Positions 7,024 through 12,021 of a DNA stretch of 12,021 nucleotides are shown in pieces. The notes beneath the pieces are model-generated. The model did not search any database, was not told the origin of the DNA, and was given only the letters and a program-made list of their open reading frames with translations. The DNA is from Myxococcales bacterium (lineage in GTDB: Bacteria > Myxococcota > Polyangia > Fen-1088), in NCBI GenBank assembly GCA_003157315.1, contig PMJE01000494.1:8287-20307 (forward strand), in the 5' to 3' direction. Position numbers and translations under genes: made by a program. How positions within the stretch are numbered: position 1 is the stretch's first letter; every line of letters starts with the position of its first letter.

Positions 7024-7892
7024 TGCGACGGTTCCTGTGCAAGCGCCTGTGCAAGCGAAACGCAGCGCAAACCGCGGCGGCGGGTTTCCTCAAGAATGGC
7101 AGGCAGCGCCGCCACGCCGGCTGGCGCGCGTTGACTGCGCTCCGATGCATCATGGAGCAGAACAATGGCGCCTGGGCGCAACCCTGCGACGACTCGGCGA
7201 AGCGCAGCCGCGGCCGTGGTACGCGCCAGACCATCCTGAGCGCGCACGCTCCAACCCACCAGGGTCAGTCCGAGTCGACTGGCAACCAGTGCAGTTCGCG
7301 GGCTGACGTGGCCAATGGGTGGACGAAAAAGCCGCGGCCGTTGTCCGGTGGCGGCCGACACCGCGCCCTGGGCGCGTTCAACATCGGACGCGATGCGCTC
7401 GGGATGGCGGAGCGACAGTAGCCGGTCGTGATAGTCGCCGTGCACGCCAATCTCGTGTCCAGCAGCAGCGATCTCTCGCAACACCTCGGGCGCTGCCAGC
7501 GCCTTGCTGCCAAGTACAAAGAACGTGGCATGGGCACCAAAACGGTTCAGTGTCGCCAGAACCTTGCGGGTCGATTCGGGGTTGGGGCCATCGTCGAAGG
7601 TCAGGACCACCTCGGCTCGCGGATTGGGTACGCGGCAAAGAACCGGGGCGAACATGGCAAGCCGGGGAATCATCACCCCAGCCAGAATCACGGCCAGGTA
7701 TCCCGAAAGCACTGCCAAGCCAATCCAGATTGGCGGGACATCAAGCAGCATGAGGGCCGCCGCAGTGGCCGCTACCACCACGGTTGCGCCGAAAAAGAAC
7801 AGCCGTACCCGTAACATGTTACCCCGTAACAGTTTATCCCACAAAGGGCCGACCTGGCCGCGCTGATACATGCGCTTCATCACTGCTGCCAT
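7020..7892 (-). CDS. Membrane-anchored polysaccharide deacetylase (NodB/CE4 domain)
   Basis: A 290-residue protein. Two hydrophobic segments (about 34-50 and 55-75) anchor it. The NodB domain (about 93-285) has all five family motifs: TFDDGP (98-103, base D100 and metal ligand D101), HGDYH (151-155, metal ligands H151 and H155), RPPIG (190-194), WSVRAQD (214-220) and LLHD with H247. The family removes N- or O-acetyl groups from amino sugars or polysaccharides using a divalent metal. An intact site suggests an active enzyme, probably on an envelope glycan or the sugar head of a lipid made by this operon; the substrate is inferred. Start at 7892 is chosen because GGGAG lies 8 bases upstream. 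ATG 7880 would just touch the preceding remnant's stop (TGATG) but has a poor ribosome site. The frame stays open upstream of 7892 through the flavoprotein remnant, so a longer N terminus is not fully excluded. Confidence 0.9.
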   Translation of the reverse strand: MAAVMKRMYQRGQVGPLWDKLLRGNMLRVRLFFFGATVVVAATAAALMLLDVPPIWIGLAVLSGYLAVILAGVMIPRLAMFAPVLCRVPNPRAEVVLTFDDGPNPESTRKVLATLNRFGAHATFFVLGSKALAAPEVLREIAAAGHEIGVHGDYHDRLLSLRHPERIASDVERAQGAVSAATGQRPRLFRPPIGHVSPRTALVASRLGLTLVGWSVRAQDGLARTTAAAALRRVVAGLRPGAIVLLHDASERSQRAPAGVAALPAILEETRRRGLRCVSLAQALAQEPSQ

Positions 7893-8086
7893 GCCGGCTT
7901 CTCCCGAACCCAAAACCCAATGGCGACGGCCGCGGCTCCGCGCAGAAACCATGTCGTTGATGGTGTCAGGGTGCAGGCCCGCTGGCGAGTAAAAGCGTGG
8001 CGCCAGCAAATCGTCGGTTGGGCAAGCAAGATAGCAGTCGAAAGACCACCAAATCCGGCACCCACCACCACGACGCTGCAATTCAA
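7880..8086 (-). pseudogene. Remnant of an FAD/NAD(P)-dependent oxidoreductase gene (N terminus only)
   Basis: The first 23 residues are a textbook dinucleotide-binding start: VVVVGAGFGGLSTAILLAQ, a strand then GxGxxG then a helix, as in phytoene-desaturase-like and related flavoproteins that are usually 350-550 residues. After Q23 the likeness stops; the frame runs on with Trp/Arg/Thr-rich text unlike the family and ends at codon 69. The gene start is real: a TTG codon overlaps the stop of the upstream ketosynthase (TTGA), and GAGG lies 7 bases before it. The neighbouring frame (about 7893-8018) reads more like ordinary protein (LLAPRFYSPAGLHPDT) and may be the 3' end of the lost gene, joined after a large deletion. 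Flavoprotein genes of this kind occur in ladderane- and polyene-type clusters. An assembly deletion is the main alternative. Confidence 0.65.
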
Positions 8087-10272
8087 GCGAAGACCTCGAT
8101 GGCAGTAGCGTACCTGCCCAACAGCAAGAGCAGCAGGCGTTGGCGGCGCAGCGGGATGCTGGCCGTCCCAAAGGGAAGCACGCCTTCAAGCACCGCACGG
8201 GCCGCCAGCGCGGTGGCCGTCGCGCTCACACTCGCGTGCTGGCCAAGCCGATCGCGGTACGCCAGCAAGGGACAGGGAGCCAGCACCTCCGTCAATCGTA
8301 GAATTTCTCGGTCAGCATTTGCGCCCACCGTCGCGGGAACGCTCACCGCGACGGCGTCATAGCGGTCTAGCGCTGCCTGGGCGGCAAGTCGGGCGCAAAG
8401 CTCGAGCGCGGCTGCATTACCGCTGTCCTGCTCGCTGCGGTTCTCGCCCAACCATCGCACACGTGCGCCCGGCGCACCGTCGTCAGGAAGCAGGACCAGG
8501 GCAGCACCTCCGTCAGAAGCGAGCGCACCGGTCGCAGCCGCAGGGTCGAAGAGCGGGGAGAGGCGAGCCTCATGGGCTTCGGCGGCCATGACCAGCGCAC
8601 TTGGCTCCCCGGCTGCCATCCCCAGCGAAGCGCAAAGCAACGCCTGCTCGAACGAGCGATCTCCCGAGGAGAACGTCCAGTTGGGTGCCTGTGCGCCGAG
8701 CAGGAGTGCCACCTGACCTGCGGGGGCGTTGTGCACTGAACCGATGAAGTCCATCGGGCTGGAGAACTGGTCCCCGGTTTCGAACAGCTTGCGCAAGAAA
8801 TCCTGCGTCTCGGCCAGCGGTCCCCACGCCGTCCCGGTGGCAAGCAGGTCAGGCGGCGTGCTCCTGCCACTTGAGCGCAATGCGGTCTGAGCGAGGGCGA
8901 GCATCAGGCGCGGCAGCCGCTTGAGGCGGCGAATGAATGCGGCTGGGGCGGCCTTGCTAAAGGCAGCCTCGGGCACGAACCCTGCGACACTTTCTCCCGC
9001 GAGCAGAGCTTGCCATGTCTGCCCAAGATCGCCCCGTGCGGTAAGGCAAGCCGCCCCGGCCACCCGCAGGGCCGGCAAAGGCGCTGCCGGTACCTGGGAC
9101 GTCCCCACCTCAATCGCGGCCGGGTCAGCGGGCGCGCCGCCCAGAACCAGGCAGGCATTATTGCCGCCAAACCCGAAGGAATTCGACAACACGCTGCCAA
9201 CCTGTGCTCGCGTGGGTTCGCGCACCGGATGGAGTTCCAGCTTCTCGTCGACAGTCTGCAGCCCGGTATTCGCCGGCAGCAGACCGTCGGTGATTGCAAT
9301 GATCGAAATCACAGCTTCGATGGCGCCCGCGGCTGCCAGGGCGTGTCCAGTCAACCCCTTGGTTGACGACAAGGCGGGTAGCCTGCTGCCAAAGACCTGC
9401 CTGATGGCACGGGCCTCGGCGGCATCGTTGTCCGCGGTACCAGTTCCGTGCAGGTTTAGGTAGTCGATGGCCGATGCATCGAGGCCAGCGTCCTGCAAGG
9501 CGCGACGCATGGCCAGTGCCGCACCGGTCCCCTCGGGCTGCGGAGTGGTGGCATGGTAGGCGTCGCAACTCATGCCCGTGCCGAGAATCTCAGCGACGAT
9601 CGCAGGTTGCTTCGGGGCGGATTCGAGCAGGAGGAAGCCGGCCCCCTCCCCCACCGTCATGCCGGCGCGCTGGGCATCGAGCGGCGCCGATCCATGGGGA
9701 GCCAGCAACTGGAGTTCGCGAAATCCATGGAAGGTGAGCCGGCACAGGCAGTCCGCTCCGCCCGCCAGCACCCGGCGAGCCTGCCCGGATCGGAGAAGCG
9801 CGCTTGCCAAAGACAGCGCAACCGCCGCGCTCGAACATGCTGTCGATACGGTAATAGCTGGCCCGCGAATCCCCAAGGAGGTTGCCAAATGCTCCGCCAC
9901 GGTGTGAAGGCCGTGAAACCGGTATGCCTCGGGCGATGTGGATCCAGCCTGCAGGGCAAACTCGGTGGTCAGGATGCCACCGGTGGTCGTGCCGAGCACG
10001 ATCGCATCTGGGGCAGGACCGGTTCCCAGCGCCTGCTTGGCAGCCTGCAAGGCCAGACGGTGGGTTCGCGGCAGGGAATCGGGCAGGGCGAGGTCCAAGC
10101 CGGAAACCTGCGCTACCGGCAAGGCCGCACTTTCGCCCGCGGCGGGGAAGACAGTGGGTGGCGCAAACCGCCGCTTGGGCGCCAGCAGAAGTCTGCGCAA
10201 CTCGGCGACGTTACCCGCACCAGCGCAGATGACGCCTAGTCCAGTGACGAAAACCCGGGGCCGAGCAATCAT
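8083..10272 (-). CDS. Fused ketosynthase / chain-length-factor-like protein
   Basis: A 729-residue protein made of two thiolase-fold halves. Residues 1-385 are a complete beta-ketoacyl-ACP synthase: C146 in VSTACSSAA, H275 in NLHGTGTADND, K305 and H310 in STKGLTGHALAAAG, and NSFGFGGNN (364-372). Residues 400-729 resemble the shorter ketoacyl-synthase-like family of aryl polyene clusters (Pfam Ketoacyl-synt_2 type): GTAWGPLAET (480-489), SPMDFIGSVHNAPAGQ (505-520) and NWTFSSGDRSFEQALL (531-546). The usual nucleophile region there has Ser/Gly and no Cys, so this half should not condense and may act as a chain-length factor or partner. Such pairs are normally separate proteins. The ATG overlaps the ACP stop by 4 bases (ATGA) with no clear ribosome site, so translation is probably coupled. 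Role: elongation of an ACP-bound acyl or polyene chain in the cytoplasm. The N-terminal half is certain, the C-terminal assignment good. Confidence 0.92.
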   Translation of the reverse strand: MIARPRVFVTGLGVICAGAGNVAELRRLLLAPKRRFAPPTVFPAAGESAALPVAQVSGLDLALPDSLPRTHRLALQAAKQALGTGPAPDAIVLGTTTGGILTTEFALQAGSTSPEAYRFHGLHTVAEHLATSLGIRGPAITVSTACSSAAVALSLASALLRSGQARRVLAGGADCLCRLTFHGFRELQLLAPHGSAPLDAQRAGMTVGEGAGFLLLESAPKQPAIVAEILGTGMSCDAYHATTPQPEGTGAALAMRRALQDAGLDASAIDYLNLHGTGTADNDAAEARAIRQVFGSRLPALSSTKGLTGHALAAAGAIEAVISIIAITDGLLPANTGLQTVDEKLELHPVREPTRAQVGSVLSNSFGFGGNNACLVLGGAPADPAAIEVGTSQVPAAPLPALRVAGAACLTARGDLGQTWQALLAGESVAGFVPEAAFSKAAPAAFIRRLKRLPRLMLALAQTALRSSGRSTPPDLLATGTAWGPLAETQDFLRKLFETGDQFSSPMDFIGSVHNAPAGQVALLLGAQAPNWTFSSGDRSFEQALLCASLGMAAGEPSALVMAAEAHEARLSPLFDPAAATGALASDGGAALVLLPDDGAPGARVRWLGENRSEQDSGNAAALELCARLAAQAALDRYDAVAVSVPATVGANADREILRLTEVLAPCPLLAYRDRLGQHASVSATATALAARAVLEGVLPFGTASIPLRRQRLLLLLLGRYATAIEVFA

Positions 10273-10544
10273 GGAGACGAAGCGGAGCGATGCTGGCGAA
10301 TGTACGCGGCGAGCGCGTTGAGAGACGCGAAGGCCTCAATCCCGGCGGCTCGGGTGTCGATCTTGACCCCGTAGTCTTTCTCCATCATGACGACCAGCTC
10401 AAGCGTGTCGATGGAGTCGATGCCCAGCCCGGCGCCGATGAGCGGAGCCGCCGGGTCAACCACCTCGGCCGTCGTGTCGAGGCCGAGGGCTTCGACCAGC
10501 TTGTGGGCAAGCTCAACCACCAGGGAATCGGTTTGTTCAGTCAC
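10269..10544 (-). CDS. Acyl carrier protein
   Basis: A 91-residue carrier protein of the four-helix type. The phosphopantetheine site is S44 in GIDSIDTLEL (41-50), the usual DS motif at the start of helix 2. Helix 1 is around residues 5-21 and the tail helix ends near residue 86. Acidic residues dominate around the site (D43, D46, E49, E55, D57), as expected for contact with ketosynthases. It carries the growing chain for the two neighbouring ketosynthase genes. The start is a GTG with TAGGAG about 6 bases upstream, a strong ribosome site that may raise its expression above its neighbours. Its stop overlaps the start of the fused ketosynthase. A phosphopantetheinyl transferase would be needed and is not in this window. 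Confidence 0.95.
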   Translation of the reverse strand: MTEQTDSLVVELAHKLVEALGLDTTAEVVDPAAPLIGAGLGIDSIDTLELVVMMEKDYGVKIDTRAAGIEAFASLNALAAYIRQHRSASSP

Positions 10545-10636
10545 CGTGGCTCCTACCGCATTTGGGGATTGGGAAAAGGCAAGGGCAAACCAAGCATTCT
10601 TATTACCGGGGAATCGTCTCGGGTCACTTCTTCACC

Positions 10637-11896
10637 TTACAGCAAGCGATGGAAAATCAAACAGGTGTTCGTGCCACCGAAACCAAAGGCGTTCTTCAGC
10701 ACGTACTCCTGGTCTGGGTGGGGACGCGTCGTGGTCACGATGTCGAGGTCAATCTCGGGATCGTGACTGAAGTTGATGGTAGGAAGCAGCAGACCAGTTT
10801 GCATTCCCTCAAGCGCGAGCATCGATTCAATCACACTGGCCGCACCCATGGCGTGCCCGAGCTGCGACTTGTTGCCGCTTACTGGGGGCACATGGTCTGG
10901 GAAAACATCGTGAAGTGCCTCAGCCTCGACCTTGTCGCCCAGGCGCGTGGACGATGCGTGCGCATTCACCGCCGCGATCGCGCTCGGGCGGAGTCCAGAT
11001 GTCGCAATCGCGTCGGCCATGCACGCGGCAATGGTCGGGCGAAAAGGCGCCACTGGATGGTGCGCATCGGAGGTCAACGACCAGCCGCAAAGTTCGCAAG
11101 TGGGGTGGAGCCCATGTGCCTTGGCGAAGTCTGCCGTGGCCATGACCACACAGCCGGCGCCTTCGGAAATGACAAAACCGCGTCGGTCGACCGAGAAGGG
11201 CCGGCTGGCCCGTTCGGGGTATCTTGCGTCTTCCTCGGTCTTCGCCCTGAAAGCGCCGTTCATGGTGGAAAAGCCCGCCACGATCGACTCGACCAAAGGA
11301 AAATCCACCGCGCCCGCGATCACCAGGTCGGCCCGACCTGCATCCATCAGCATGGCCCCCATTGCCATGGAGGTGCTACCGGTGGCACAGGCGGTGACGG
11401 TGGTAATACACGGTCCGGTGGCCCCGGCCAAGATACCGATCTTTCCCGCGATCATGTTCACGCAGGAGTTCGGATTCATGTAGGGCAGGGGAAGCGCGCC
11501 GGTGGCCACGAACGCGCGGTCGGCATCCACCAAGGCGTCGAGTCCGCCAATCGCCGTGCTGAAGGTCACCGCCACGCGCGGCGCCAGGGCCGGAGTTATG
11601 GTGATTCCCGACTTCTCCAGCGCCCGCTGCACCACCAGCATGCTGTAGCGAAACACCGGCGACTTCCAGTGCGCCATTTCGCGCGGCCGCAAGCACGGCG
11701 GACACGGGTCGATTGCCTCGGGATCGAGGTTGACCTGCCCGGCGATGCGGACCGGGAAATCCGGCCGCAGGGGAAAGCGGGTGAGCGGGCCGATGCCGCT
11801 CTCGCCCCGCACCGCCCGTTGCCAGGCCTCGGACCAGTTGAGCCCCAGGCAGGAAACCCCATCCCATCCGAGCAGCACCGGTCGCGACTGTGTCAT
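10637..11896 (-). CDS. FabF/FabB-type beta-ketoacyl-ACP synthase
   Basis: A 419-residue, full-length condensing enzyme. The active-site triad is present: C170 in TVTACATGST, H313 in NAHASST, and H348 with K343 in NKSQLGHAMGAAS; the C-terminal loop has NAFGFGGTNT. The family joins an acyl-enzyme with malonyl-ACP, releasing CO2 and giving a 3-ketoacyl-ACP. The Gly after the first His in the common HGTxT motif is Ala here (HASST), a tolerated change. Pairing with a dedicated ACP and a second, fused ketosynthase points to a specialised chain rather than housekeeping fatty-acid synthesis; the two may start and extend the chain respectively (inference). Start: ATG 11896 has GAAGG about 7 bases upstream and follows the previous stop after 13 bp. 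A 92-bp gap separates it from the ACP gene; nothing terminator-like was seen there. Confidence 0.93.
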   Translation of the reverse strand: MTQSRPVLLGWDGVSCLGLNWSEAWQRAVRGESGIGPLTRFPLRPDFPVRIAGQVNLDPEAIDPCPPCLRPREMAHWKSPVFRYSMLVVQRALEKSGITITPALAPRVAVTFSTAIGGLDALVDADRAFVATGALPLPYMNPNSCVNMIAGKIGILAGATGPCITTVTACATGSTSMAMGAMLMDAGRADLVIAGAVDFPLVESIVAGFSTMNGAFRAKTEEDARYPERASRPFSVDRRGFVISEGAGCVVMATADFAKAHGLHPTCELCGWSLTSDAHHPVAPFRPTIAACMADAIATSGLRPSAIAAVNAHASSTRLGDKVEAEALHDVFPDHVPPVSGNKSQLGHAMGAASVIESMLALEGMQTGLLLPTINFSHDPEIDLDIVTTTRPHPDQEYVLKNAFGFGGTNTCLIFHRLL

Positions 11897-11909
11897 GGCC
11901 GGCCTTCGG

Positions 11910-12021
11910 CTACCACGGGATGAAGCGATACAGCTTGGCGAACATCTCGTAGACCTCGATCCAGTTCTGCAGATCCTGGGACGTGCGCATGTGCGCTCGC
12001 TTGTTCACCATGATCCAGCTC
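11910..12021 (-). CDS. C-terminal end of an unidentified protein (cut by the window edge)
   Basis: An open frame enters from the right edge and ends with TAG at 11910-11912. It gives about 37 residues including NKRAHMRTSQDLQ, EVYEMFAKLYR and a final FIPW. The basic, aromatic, helical tail is coherent protein text, and the stop lies 13 bp before the ketosynthase ATG on the same strand, which fits an upstream gene of the same operon. The piece is too short to assign to a family. Confidence 0.6.
   Translation of the reverse strand, partial: SWIMVNKRAHMRTSQDLQNWIEVYEMFAKLYRFIPW

Noticed and set aside
7893..8198. Extension of the deacetylase to an upstream start at 8198
   Set aside because: The part above about 8083 overlaps the ketosynthase fusion's C terminus in another frame and is Cys/Arg-rich shadow text; the NodB family does not need it, and GGGAG supports the 7892 start.
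9553..10239. A 228-codon plus-strand frame
   Set aside because: Antisense to the catalytic half of the fused ketosynthase; no domain or ribosome site seen.
10562..11923. A 453-codon open frame on the plus strand
   Set aside because: It lies wholly opposite the ketosynthase gene with its full active site; the antisense text is His/Arg/Gly-rich with no recognisable domain.

Overview
The window is GC-rich bacterial DNA (roughly 60-65% G+C by eye), tightly packed, with two convergent gene blocks. The dense coding, the many exported beta-barrel proteins (one with a long proline-rich linker), and an aryl-polyene/ladderane-like ketosynthase cluster beside lipid-acyltransferase genes suggest a Gram-negative of the Myxococcota/deltaproteobacterial type. 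That assignment is an inference from style, not from a marker gene. No rRNA, tRNA, CRISPR array, transposase or integrase was seen.

Left block, plus strand, 231-5256: four exported or envelope proteins. Two tandem paralogues (231-1274 and 1345-2394) each have a signal peptide, a TolB/CsgG-like N-terminal domain, a linker and a C-terminal outer-membrane barrel ending in Trp. Next is a probable lipoprotein (2456-3898) that joins a complete alpha/beta-hydrolase to a short C-terminal beta-helix-like domain. Last is an unrecognised secreted protein (4006-5256). The leader before it (3899-4005) carries an echo of the hydrolase gene's 3' end.

Right block, minus strand, read from the right edge (12021) down to 5324: the tail of an unknown protein, a FabF-type ketosynthase, an acyl carrier protein, a 729-residue fusion of an active ketosynthase with a chain-length-factor-like half lacking the catalytic Cys, the first 68 codons of a flavoprotein gene that then breaks off, a membrane-anchored polysaccharide deacetylase, a PlsC-type acyltransferase, and a proline-rich outer-membrane barrel. 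Short overlaps (TTGA, ATGA) link ACP to ketosynthase fusion, fusion to flavoprotein remnant, and deacetylase to acyltransferase, so most of this is one translationally coupled operon.

Taken together, the right block resembles a type II fatty-acid/polyketide pathway of the aryl polyene, flexirubin or ladderane class. Two ketosynthases and a chain-length-factor-like domain would elongate an ACP-bound chain, PlsC would transfer the acyl product to a lipid or glycolipid acceptor, and the deacetylase and barrel may modify or display it at the envelope. Ketoreductase, dehydratase, ligase and transporter genes are not in view and would be expected to the right. The most notable features are the fused KS/CLF-like protein, the broken flavoprotein inside an otherwise intact operon, and the hydrolase/beta-helix fusion.
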